A DNA stretch of 59,206 nt from an uncultured Clostridia bacterium (GTDB lineage Bacteria; Bacillota; Clostridia; Christensenellales; Aristaeellaceae). Under the pieces are notes generated by a model. That model was given only the letters and a program-made list of their open reading frames with translations, had not been told where the DNA came from and made no database searches. The stretch covers positions 1-59,206 of the forward strand of contig CANOHT010000018.1 of assembly GCA_947565865.1 (NCBI GenBank). Reading direction: 5' to 3'. Shown here piece after piece: positions 17,059-25,242 of the stretch. Made by a program: the position numbers and the translations under genes. Position 1 is the first letter of the stretch. Each line of letters opens with the position of its first letter.

Positions 17059-18872
17059 TGAAAAACAATAAGGCTTTTCGCTCGCTCCGGCGGCAGTTCG
17101 GGCTCATCACGGCCCTGACGGTTCTGGTTATCCTGGTGATGGCTTCGGTGTTCTTTTTCCAGGCGCAGCAGCTGACGGAGCGGAAAACCACATCCTTTGT
17201 CCATACCATGCTGACGCAATTGGGCGACCGGCTGGATCGCATCGGCGCGGAAATGGTCTACGTCGGCGATTCCGTATACAGCAACGCGACGCTTCAGCAA
17301 TATCTCCACGCCACGACGGCGGCCAAGCGCATGGAATATGGAAAGACCTTTATCGACTTCACCTCCAGCCTGCTCAACCACAGCAGTACCGTCAGCTATA
17401 TCGTGGTGGTCAACGCCAACCAGAGCATTCTCAGCGCCAGCGAGCAGAACATCGTCGCCCTCGATTATCTGGACGAGCAGTACGGTCTGTTTTCCGCCGA
17501 CAACCTGAGTTCCGGCTTCTTTGGCCCCGCCTTTGATACCTTCACCAGCAGCAACCTGTTCGCCTATGTGCGGCCCGTGTTCAACACGCGGCTGGGCGCT
17601 CAGTTCAACGAGAAGCTGGGCACCTGCGTGGTCTTTGCCCGGGTCGACCTGCTCAACAGCGCGCTGTCCAGCTCGCTGTTCACCCCCAACACCATGCTGC
17701 TGCTGGTGGATAGCAACAGTCAGGTTATCAGCTGCACCACCAATAAGAACGATTTGCTCAGCAGCCTGCCTCCATCCATCTTGTCCCAGTGCGGCGACCC
17801 TGACGACGCCCGCCGCGCCATTCGCATCGACGGGGCGACGCATTTGGTGGACTCGCTGGAAATCGGCGCCATGGGCTGGCGGCTGGTCAGCATTGTGCCC
17901 GAGCATGAAATCTCCATCGACCTGATGCCGCTTTTATGGCTGGGCATGCTGATCTGCGTCATCTTTTCCGTGCTGACGGCCGCGTGGAGCATTCACATCC
18001 ACCACTACATCACCGCGCCGCTGACCCGCCTGACAGCCTTCATCGAAAACGACCTGGACGACAAGCTGCAAAACCGCATCCACATCAGCACCAACAGCGA
18101 AATGGAGGTTTTCTGCCAGGAGATCAACACGCTGCTGGACAAGGTGTCGGAGATGACGGCCACCAACATCCGCAATCAAACCCACATGTACGAATTGAGC
18201 CTGGCGAAAAAGCGCGCCGAGTTTTCCGCCCTGCAAAGTCAGATCAACCCGCATTTTCTCTACAACACCCTGGATTGTCTGTGCGGCTACGGCTACATGC
18301 TCAACAGCCCGGAGGTGGTGTCCATCACCAACGCCCTTTCCTCCATCATGCGCTACTGCATCAAGGGCAGCGATACCGTGGCCCTGCGGGACGAATTGAC
18401 CATCGTCAGCCGCTACCTGGACATCATCCGCATCCGTTTCGCCAACCGCTTCTCCTTTGTCTTCGATATAGACGAGGATCTGCTGCGCCTCTCCATCCCC
18501 CGGGTCAGCCTTCAGCCCCTGGTAGAAAACGCCATTTACCATGGCCTGGAATCCAAAGCCTCGCCGGGAACGCTGACCATCTCCTGCCACCAAACGGCCG
18601 AGGGCGACTGCGCCCTGTGCGTGGCAGATGACGGCGTGGGCATCCCCCCGGACAAGCTGCGGGACATTCAGGCAAAGCTCCGGGACAAGACCCTGCGGGA
18701 TGTGCTTCACACGCCCGCCGGCAACAGCCTGGCCCTGGTAAACATCCATAATCGCCTGCGCAATCATTACGGCGACGGCTATGGCCTGTCCGTCTGCTGC
18801 CCTGAGGAGGGCGGCACCCGCGTCACCATGCTGATTCCCTGTACGCTCACATCCATCATCGACAGCCAATGA
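17058..18872 (+). CDS. YesM-like sensor histidine kinase
   Basis: A 604-residue membrane kinase. A transmembrane segment at about 14-34 and another near 293-313 flank an extracellular sensor of about 260 residues. A HAMP-like linker is followed by the His_kinase domain, with phosphorylated H399 in QINPHFLYNT, and an ATPase domain with PLVENAIYHG and the DDGVGIP G-box. It is coupled to the regulator by a one-base overlap. The ligand may be a sugar or a sugar-loaded binding protein outside the cell, controlling the divergent glycan operon. Confidence 0.95.
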   Translation: MKNNKAFRSLRRQFGLITALTVLVILVMASVFFFQAQQLTERKTTSFVHTMLTQLGDRLDRIGAEMVYVGDSVYSNATLQQYLHATTAAKRMEYGKTFIDFTSSLLNHSSTVSYIVVVNANQSILSASEQNIVALDYLDEQYGLFSADNLSSGFFGPAFDTFTSSNLFAYVRPVFNTRLGAQFNEKLGTCVVFARVDLLNSALSSSLFTPNTMLLLVDSNSQVISCTTNKNDLLSSLPPSILSQCGDPDDARRAIRIDGATHLVDSLEIGAMGWRLVSIVPEHEISIDLMPLLWLGMLICVIFSVLTAAWSIHIHHYITAPLTRLTAFIENDLDDKLQNRIHISTNSEMEVFCQEINTLLDKVSEMTATNIRNQTHMYELSLAKKRAEFSALQSQINPHFLYNTLDCLCGYGYMLNSPEVVSITNALSSIMRYCIKGSDTVALRDELTIVSRYLDIIRIRFANRFSFVFDIDEDLLRLSIPRVSLQPLVENAIYHGLESKASPGTLTISCHQTAEGDCALCVADDGVGIPPDKLRDIQAKLRDKTLRDVLHTPAGNSLALVNIHNRLRNHYGDGYGLSVCCPEEGGTRVTMLIPCTLTSIIDSQ

Positions 18873-18893
18873 CCACCGAAGGAGGCTTCACGG

Positions 18894-19766
18894 ATGAACC
18901 TTGAACGCATTGAACAGCAGGCGGAAAACCTGCGGCTCCTGGGCCTGATCGTCGCCCAGGGCGGCGAGACCCGCTACACCCGCCATTGGGATTCCCCCTG
19001 CCGGCGCCTCGTCTTCTCTGTCAGCAAGAGCTTTACCAGCTGCGCGGTGGGCTTTGCCGTCCAGGAGGGACTGCTGCGTCTGGAGGAGCGCCTGGCCGAC
19101 ATTCTCCCCGAGGCGCTGCCTGAACGTCCCGGCCCCAACCTCCTCAGGGCGACCCTCCGGGACGCCCTGACCATGTGCCTTGGCCAGGAGAAGGGCTTCC
19201 TGATGGGCGCCCAGCGCGTTGAACTGGCGGAGGACGACTGGGCCAAGGCCTCGCTGCGCCTGCCCTTCGCCTATGCCCCCGGCTCCCGCTTTGTGTACAG
19301 CAACGTGGGGCCCTACCTCGCCGGGCTGGCCGTACAGAAGCGCGCGGGCTGCAGCCTGGTGGACTACCTGATGCCGCGCCTGTTCACGCCCCTGGGCATC
19401 AAGCGCCCCACCTGGGAGGTGGATCCCCTGGGCCGCACCTTCGGCGCCAGCGGATTGATGCTGGCCCTGCCCGAAATGCACAAGCTGGGCCTGCTCTACC
19501 TGCAGCGGGGCCGCTGGGAGGAAAAGCAGCTGCTATCCCCTGACTGGATTGAGCAGAGCAGCCGCAAGCAGGTGGACAACGGCGAGGACGGCTACGGCTA
19601 TCTGTTCTGGCGCGGGAAATACGGCTCCTTCCGGGCGGACGGCATGTACGGGCAGTACAGCATCGTCATCCCCGAGAAGGAAGCGGTCATCACCACTACC
19701 GCCGAAAATCGTCAGCAGAAGCAGATGCTCGACTTCCTGCTGGACGAAATCTATCCCCGGCTGTGA
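18894..19766 (+). CDS. Beta-lactamase-like serine hydrolase (class C fold)
   Basis: A 290-residue serine hydrolase of the beta-lactamase/transpeptidase-like fold. It has the S-x-x-K motif at S42-K45 (FSVSKSF) and the Y-x-N motif at Y135 (VYSN). No signal peptide is present, so it is unlikely to be a secreted beta-lactamase or penicillin-binding protein; an intracellular esterase is more probable. Its place between the YesM-like kinase and the CE15-like esterase in a sugar operon suggests deacylation of imported glycans. AAGGAGG precedes the ATG at 18894. Confidence 0.85.
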   Translation: MNLERIEQQAENLRLLGLIVAQGGETRYTRHWDSPCRRLVFSVSKSFTSCAVGFAVQEGLLRLEERLADILPEALPERPGPNLLRATLRDALTMCLGQEKGFLMGAQRVELAEDDWAKASLRLPFAYAPGSRFVYSNVGPYLAGLAVQKRAGCSLVDYLMPRLFTPLGIKRPTWEVDPLGRTFGASGLMLALPEMHKLGLLYLQRGRWEEKQLLSPDWIEQSSRKQVDNGEDGYGYLFWRGKYGSFRADGMYGQYSIVIPEKEAVITTTAENRQQKQMLDFLLDEIYPRL

Positions 19767-19808
19767 CCGCCGCAAGCCCTTACGAACATGGAAGGAGAGA
19801 ACTATGCC

Positions 19809-20900
19809 ATGGCTTTGCCTGACTTGCTGACCGCCCTGGACGGGGCCGCTGTCGCCGTGCCGGCTCAGTGGCCCACAAGAAGAAAAGAGCTGCTCGCCAT
19901 ACTCGAACGGGAGCAGTACGGCATTCGTCCCCCCTGGTCGGGCAAGGCCCGGGGGCAGGTGACGGATGTCATTTCCCCCTGCTGCGCCGGACGGGCCCGG
20001 CATGAAAAGCTCGCCGTCGCCTTCGACACGCCCGCAGGTCCGTTCTCCTTTCCCGTGGATTTCCTGTTCCCCGCGGACGGTCAGGCGCATCCGCTGATGC
20101 TGCTGCTGAACTTCCGCCCGGGCGTCTACGACCGTTACTGTCCCGCGGAGGAAATCATCGACAACGGCTTTGCCCTGGCATACATCTGCTATACCGACAT
20201 CACCTCCGACGATGCGGACATGACCAGCGGTCTGGCGGGCTGCTTCCCCCGCCGCGACCCGGCCACCGACTGGGGCAAGCTGTCCATGTGGGCCTTCGCC
20301 GCCAGCCGCGCCCTGGACGTGCTGCTTCCTCGTCCGGAGGTGGACGCCCGGAACGCCGCCGTCATCGGCCATTCCCGGCTGGGCAAGACGGCGCTTCTGT
20401 GCGGCGCGTATGATGAGCGCGTTCGCTTCGCCCTGGCCAACAACGCCGGATGCGGCGGCGACGCGCTGGAACAGACCAAGCATCCCGGGGCCGAAACATA
20501 CGCCGACATGGCGAAGACCTTCCCCTACTGGTTCTGCGGCAACCGCTCCAAGTATGCCGATCGCCAGGCGTCCATGCCCTACGATCAGCACTTCCTGCTG
20601 GCGGCCATCGCGCCCCGCTGCGTGGCGGTGGGCAGCGCGGCCCAGGATCTTTGGGCGGATCCTTATTCCCAGCAGCTGTGCTGCGCCGCGGCTTCCCCCG
20701 CCTGGCGCCTGCACGGTCTGGACGGCTACATCGGCCCCGAGACACCCGCCCGGGTCAACGCCGCTTATGGCGAGGGCCGCGTCGGCTACCATCTGCGGGA
20801 AGGCGTGCATTACCTCAGCCGTCAGGATTGGCTGCGGTACATGGCCTTTGTCAAGCGGCACCTCGCTGAGGGCAGCGGAAAGGACGTGACGATACCATGA
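19809..20900 (+). CDS. CE15-like glucuronoyl esterase family alpha/beta hydrolase
   Basis: A 363-residue alpha/beta hydrolase with the CE15-type nucleophile elbow GHSRLGK (S189), followed by NNAGCGGDAL, and a C-terminal HYLSRQDW that holds the likely catalytic His. CE15 members cleave esters of (methyl)glucuronic acid. Unlike most it has no signal peptide. The ATG at 19809 is preferred, with AAGGAG 11 bases upstream; an in-frame ATG at 19788 lies before that site. It overlaps the ROK kinase start by four bases (ATGA). It would remove uronate esters from internalised oligosaccharides, though the true substrate is unproven. Confidence 0.8.
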   Translation: MALPDLLTALDGAAVAVPAQWPTRRKELLAILEREQYGIRPPWSGKARGQVTDVISPCCAGRARHEKLAVAFDTPAGPFSFPVDFLFPADGQAHPLMLLLNFRPGVYDRYCPAEEIIDNGFALAYICYTDITSDDADMTSGLAGCFPRRDPATDWGKLSMWAFAASRALDVLLPRPEVDARNAAVIGHSRLGKTALLCGAYDERVRFALANNAGCGGDALEQTKHPGAETYADMAKTFPYWFCGNRSKYADRQASMPYDQHFLLAAIAPRCVAVGSAAQDLWADPYSQQLCCAAASPAWRLHGLDGYIGPETPARVNAAYGEGRVGYHLREGVHYLSRQDWLRYMAFVKRHLAEGSGKDVTIP

Positions 20901-21826
20901 CAACCCTTGCCATTGATCTGGGCGGTTCCCGGGCCAAAATGGCCGTGGTCTCCGGCGAAGCCATGGGGCCCGTTGCCATCCTTCCGGTGGATCACAAGGC
21001 ACCGCTGACCCAAACCCTCACCGCCGTGGCGGAGCAGGGACGCCGCCTGCTCCGGGAAGCCGGAACCTCCCCCGACGCCATTGCCATGGCCCTGCCCGGC
21101 ATTGTCCATCGGGGACGCGCCATTGCCAGCAACGGAAAATACACGGAGGCCGCCGCCTTCCCCTGGAACGACTGGGCCAGACGGGTTTTCAGCGCGGACA
21201 TTTTTCTTATCAACGACGCGGCTGCCGCCCTGTACGGAGAGATGGTTCACGGCGTCGCCAAGGGGACGGACGCCGTCGCTCTGCTGATGATCGGCACGGG
21301 CATTGGCACCGCCGCGGCACAGCAGGGCCGCGTACTGGAGGGAAGACACGGCACCATGGGGATGCTGGGCGGGCACATCGCCATCGACATGCACCGCAAG
21401 CGCGTCTGCACCTGCGGCAATATCGGCTGCCTGGAAGCCTGGGCAGGCACCTGGGCGCTGGACGAGCTGGCGCACAGCGATCCGGCCTTCCCCCTTAGCA
21501 CCCTGGCGTCCCGTCAGCGGGTAGATTATCGCGCCTTGGCCGACGGCGTGACCCAGGGAGACGCCCTCAGCCTGCGCCTGTTCGGCACCGTGTCCACCGC
21601 CCTGGGCATGGGCGCGGTGAACCTCATCCACGCCTACGATCCGGAGGTGCTGGTGCTCAGCGGCGGCCCCTGCCACATCCCCGCGCTGTGCGAAAGCATT
21701 CGGCGCTATGCCCGCCAGTATGCCTGGACGCCCTGGGGCCAGGTGGACATCCGCATCGCCCTGAACCCGGAGGCGTCCGCCCTGTGGGGGCTGCACCATT
21801 ATGCCGGTCTGCGTAGCGGCCAGTAA
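20897..21826 (+). CDS. ROK family sugar kinase
   Basis: A 309-residue ROK protein, the usual size for glucokinase/fructokinase-like kinases. It starts with the ATP-binding DLGGSRAK, has a GTGIGTA phosphate loop, and a zinc-binding CTCGNIGCLE motif near 172-181. There is no N-terminal winged helix, so it is an enzyme rather than a repressor. It would phosphorylate glucose, mannose or a related sugar freed by the operon's glycosidases, feeding the phosphosugar isomerases of the divergent operon. The start overlaps the CE15-like gene by four bases. Confidence 0.93.
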   Translation: MTTLAIDLGGSRAKMAVVSGEAMGPVAILPVDHKAPLTQTLTAVAEQGRRLLREAGTSPDAIAMALPGIVHRGRAIASNGKYTEAAAFPWNDWARRVFSADIFLINDAAAALYGEMVHGVAKGTDAVALLMIGTGIGTAAAQQGRVLEGRHGTMGMLGGHIAIDMHRKRVCTCGNIGCLEAWAGTWALDELAHSDPAFPLSTLASRQRVDYRALADGVTQGDALSLRLFGTVSTALGMGAVNLIHAYDPEVLVLSGGPCHIPALCESIRRYARQYAWTPWGQVDIRIALNPEASALWGLHHYAGLRSGQ

Positions 21827-21865
21827 CATCCCCCCGGCCCCAACAAAAGAGGAGGAAACGATACC

Positions 21866-24223
21866 ATGCTCAGCAAGCATCTGATTGCCCGCACAGCCCC
21901 AAAGGCTCGTCCGGAAAATATTCTGCGGTGGAAAAATCGCCGCGTGACCCTGCTCACCGAAGCGCTGTTCCGCGTGGAGGAGGACGAGCGGCAGCTCTTC
22001 TGCGACGAAGCCACCCAAGCCGTATGGTTCCGGAACATGCCGCCCGTCCCCCATACCGTAGAGGAAGCCGGGGAACGGTGCGTCATCCGCACCTCCGCCG
22101 TTACCCTGTTTCTGGCAGAGAGTCTGTCCGCCAGCTATGTGGTGTTTCCCGACGGCCGCAGGGCCATGCTGGACAACGCCGACAACCTGATGGGCACCTA
22201 CCGCACGCTGGACTGCTGCGACGGCGACCTCTGCTACGCCCTGACCGACGGCCCGGAAAAGGGCAAGACCATCGACCTGGAGCCAGGGGTGGTTTCCCGC
22301 AGCGGCGCGGCGGTCTTTGACGACAGCGCGGCGCTCCTGCTGCTGGCGGACGGCACGGTCGGCCCCAGGCCCCGGGAGGAAAAAGACTGCTATATTTTTG
22401 CCTACGGGGACGATTACCGAGCCGCGGTTCGGGCGCTGTACATGATTTGCGGCGCGCCGCCGGTGATTCCGCGCTACGCCTTGGGCAACTGGTGGAGCCG
22501 CTACTGGGTTTATACCCAGCAATCCTACCTGGCGCTGATGGACTCCTTTGCCGAGCGCGGGCTGCCCTTCACCGTGGCTACGGTAGACATGGACTGGCAT
22601 CCCAGCGAGCATCTGCCTGACGGCGAGGACGGCTGGACCGGCTATACCTGGAACAAGGCGCTGTTCCCCGACCACAGGGCCTTCCTGAAGGCGCTGCGCG
22701 AGAGGAACATGCACGTTACCCTGAACCTGCATCCCGCCCTAGGGGTACGCTGGTTCGAGGCGCAGTATGATGAAATGGCGGAGCGCATGGGCGTCGATTC
22801 CGCCACCAAGACTCCCATCACCTTTGATGTCACCAGCGATGACTTCATCAACGCTTACCTGGAGGTGCTGCACCATCCCTACGAGGCGGATGGCGTTGAC
22901 TTCTGGTGGATCGACTGGCAGCAGGGTGTGAAGTCCGCCGTGCCCGGTCTTGACCCCCTGTGGAGCCTGAACCACTACCACATGCTGGACATCAGCCGGA
23001 AGGAGCCGGGGCTGATCCTGTCCCGCTACGCCGGGATCGGTTCTCACCGCTACCCCATCGGCTTCTCCGGGGATACCTACGTCACCTGGAAGACCCTGCG
23101 GTACCTGCCCGGCTTCACCGCCATGGCCAGCAACGCGGGCTACACCTGGTGGAGTCATGACATCGGCGGCCACATGGGCGGCTACAAGGACAGCGAGCTG
23201 TTCGTGCGCTTTGTACAGTTCGGTGTGTTCAGCCCCATCAACCGCCTGCACAGCAGCAAGATCCGAACGCTCTCCAAGGACATCGCGGCCCATCCCGGCG
23301 GCCCCGGCCTCATTGCCCGGGAATTCCTGCGCCTGCGTCACGCCATGATTCCCCTCCTGTACACCGCCGCCTGCCAAACTACCGAGCAGGGGCTTGCCCT
23401 CATCGAGCCCATGTACTACGAGTACCCCCGGGAGCAAGACGCCTATGCCTGCCCCGGCCAATACCTCTTTGCCCGGCAGCTGATCGCCGCGCCCATCACC
23501 GACCCGGGTGACGCCGACGGCCTGACCGCCGCACGGGTCTGGCTGCCGGAGGGCGTCTGGACGGACTTCTTCACCGGCGACATCTACCAAGGCGGCCGCT
23601 GGCAAACCATGACGCGCCCGCTGGACGCCTTCCCCCTGCTGATGAAGGCAGGCGGCTTCGTTGTTCTGGACGGCAATCCCTCCCGCGGCAATGACGTCAG
23701 CCTGCCCGTCCGGCTGGACGTTCACGTCACCGGCGGCAACGGCGCCTACGACCTGCTGGAGGATGACCGCGGCTTCCGCGCCATCACCCACTTCGCGTCC
23801 AGACAGCTGTCCGAAACCCAGCAGGTTCTTGCCGTCACCCGGGACGATCCCCACGGCATCCTGCCCGACCGGGAGATGACCCTGCGCTTCCGCAGTGTGA
23901 TGGACGGTCAGGTAAGCGTCACCGTGGACGGCGCCCCGGCGGAAGCCCGCGTCCGCCAGGAGGACAACTACATTCTGGTGCGCCTGCGCCCCGGCAATGC
24001 CTGCGAAGTGACCATCACAGCGACCGCCGAGCCCCGGCAGCGGCGGGATGAGGCCATTACCCGGCTGATGACCCAGGCCCCCGGCGATTATGAGGCCAAG
24101 GAAGCGCTGCTGGATCGTCTGCTGGCCGCCCCGACCACGGAGGCCTACCTGGACGAGCTCAGCCGCGCCGCCATGCTTCACCTCGGTACGCTGGCCCAGC
24201 TGCGGGAGGTTGTGGGGCGTTAA
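21866..24223 (+). CDS. GH31 alpha-glycosidase
   Basis: A 785-residue GH31 retaining alpha-glycosidase: N-terminal beta-sandwich (about 1-190), a TIM barrel, and C-terminal beta domains. The nucleophile is D350 in FWWIDWQQ and the acid/base D403 in GFSGDTY. No signal peptide is present. Family members hydrolyse alpha-glucosides, alpha-xylosides or alpha-galactosides; the substrate here is unknown. AGAGGAGG is about 12 bases before the ATG. It is the last gene of the regulator-esterase-kinase operon. Confidence 0.93.
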   Translation: MLSKHLIARTAPKARPENILRWKNRRVTLLTEALFRVEEDERQLFCDEATQAVWFRNMPPVPHTVEEAGERCVIRTSAVTLFLAESLSASYVVFPDGRRAMLDNADNLMGTYRTLDCCDGDLCYALTDGPEKGKTIDLEPGVVSRSGAAVFDDSAALLLLADGTVGPRPREEKDCYIFAYGDDYRAAVRALYMICGAPPVIPRYALGNWWSRYWVYTQQSYLALMDSFAERGLPFTVATVDMDWHPSEHLPDGEDGWTGYTWNKALFPDHRAFLKALRERNMHVTLNLHPALGVRWFEAQYDEMAERMGVDSATKTPITFDVTSDDFINAYLEVLHHPYEADGVDFWWIDWQQGVKSAVPGLDPLWSLNHYHMLDISRKEPGLILSRYAGIGSHRYPIGFSGDTYVTWKTLRYLPGFTAMASNAGYTWWSHDIGGHMGGYKDSELFVRFVQFGVFSPINRLHSSKIRTLSKDIAAHPGGPGLIAREFLRLRHAMIPLLYTAACQTTEQGLALIEPMYYEYPREQDAYACPGQYLFARQLIAAPITDPGDADGLTAARVWLPEGVWTDFFTGDIYQGGRWQTMTRPLDAFPLLMKAGGFVVLDGNPSRGNDVSLPVRLDVHVTGGNGAYDLLEDDRGFRAITHFASRQLSETQQVLAVTRDDPHGILPDREMTLRFRSVMDGQVSVTVDGAPAEARVRQEDNYILVRLRPGNACEVTITATAEPRQRRDEAITRLMTQAPGDYEAKEALLDRLLAAPTTEAYLDELSRAAMLHLGTLAQLREVVGR

Positions 24224-24452
24224 GGGAAACCTTTCAAGTGGGTATCGCCGTTGGGGCGCATGGGGCTGATACGAAAGCACAGATTTCTGGCGTATCGTTC
24301 AATGCCGTTTAGCGCCTGACAATGGCGGTTCCACCCCGCGAGGCTTTCAGAAGCGTTAGCTTTCCGGGCCAAATTGTCCTGATATGTTGGTAGCCATCCT
24401 CCGCGATTCATGGTATCATCACAGCATCACCCATGAAAAGGAGGACATCAAG

Positions 24453-24911
24453 ATGAGTTTGGGCAACAACCTGTTCAAGGCCCGCAGAAAGAAGGGACTG
24501 TCCCAGGAGGACGTGGCAGATCAGCTGGGTGTCAGCAGGCAGACCATTTCCAAATGGGAAACGGAGGAAACGCTGCCGGACATCCGCCAAGCCAAGCGGC
24601 TGGCGGTCCTGTACGGGCTGTCGCTGGATGAGCTGATCGATCTGGATCCGGATGTGCAGGAGATTCAAACCATGATCGAAAAGACCAGCGACGAGGTAAC
24701 GGACAAGGTCGATTGGACCAAGGCATGGAGCAAAAAGTACCCTATCCTTGCCGCCTACCAGAACGAGGTGGACATCCAGCCCTATGTTCATGGGCTGACC
24801 GTCCTGCTGGAGCGTCTTCAGAAGGAATATGAATACAATGATCTGGATGCGTTCCTGGTGCTGAAGGACATTCTGGCAAAAGTGTGGAAGGCCAGGAAGA
24901 GCGCTTCCTGA
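24453..24911 (+). CDS. XRE family transcriptional regulator
   Basis: A 152-residue protein with an N-terminal Cro/C1-type helix-turn-helix (about 1-60; SQEDVADQLGVSRQTISKWE) and a C-terminal acidic, helical region of unknown role. The start at 24453 has AAAAGGAGG 8 bases upstream. A TATCAT -10 lies at 24414-24419 but no clear -35 is seen. It stands alone between GH31 and a bidirectional terminator. Targets are unknown. Confidence 0.9.
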   Translation: MSLGNNLFKARRKKGLSQEDVADQLGVSRQTISKWETEETLPDIRQAKRLAVLYGLSLDELIDLDPDVQEIQTMIEKTSDEVTDKVDWTKAWSKKYPILAAYQNEVDIQPYVHGLTVLLERLQKEYEYNDLDAFLVLKDILAKVWKARKSAS

Positions 24912-25011
24912 TGCGGGAACGCTCCCCTTCCTCCCGTTTGAGGGACAGTTGCCCCTCAGACTTCCTTTTTTCGCCGGGCGATGACGCCGCGGATGACCTG
25001 AGATATTGTAT

Positions 25012-25045
25012 AAACGCCCTCTCGGCTTTAACCGAGAGGGCGTTT
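25012..25045. terminator. Bidirectional terminator between XRE gene and second glycan operon
   Basis: A perfect 14-bp stem (25012-25025 with 25032-25045, 6-base loop) begins with AAA and ends with TTT, so it can act in both directions. It lies about 100 bases after the XRE gene and about 200 bases after the last minus-strand gene. The rest of 24912-25242 holds no convincing gene. Confidence 0.8.
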
Positions 25046-25242
25046 CAAACTGTTGCAAAAGCCTCGGGGAGGTATCGAAAGGCCAGCAGGCCTTCTGACG
25101 ATCAATCGAATATCGGCGGCGCATACAGTTCTGTTCATGCTTTTTCCCGAAAAAGCTTCCCTGCACCACAAAACGGTCACGCCGCTCAGCCTATGGAAGA
25201 GGGTGATAACACGAGACGATGACACGTTTTTGACACCTTCTG

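Noticed and set aside
20822..24280. Long minus-strand frames of 636 and 513 residues
   Set aside because: They lie opposite the ROK kinase and GH31 genes, which carry clear catalytic motifs, and show no recognisable domain or ribosome site.
24224..24452. Possible mobile or coding remnant between GH31 and the XRE gene
   Set aside because: A 63-residue minus frame is present but no motif, start site or repeat boundary supports it.
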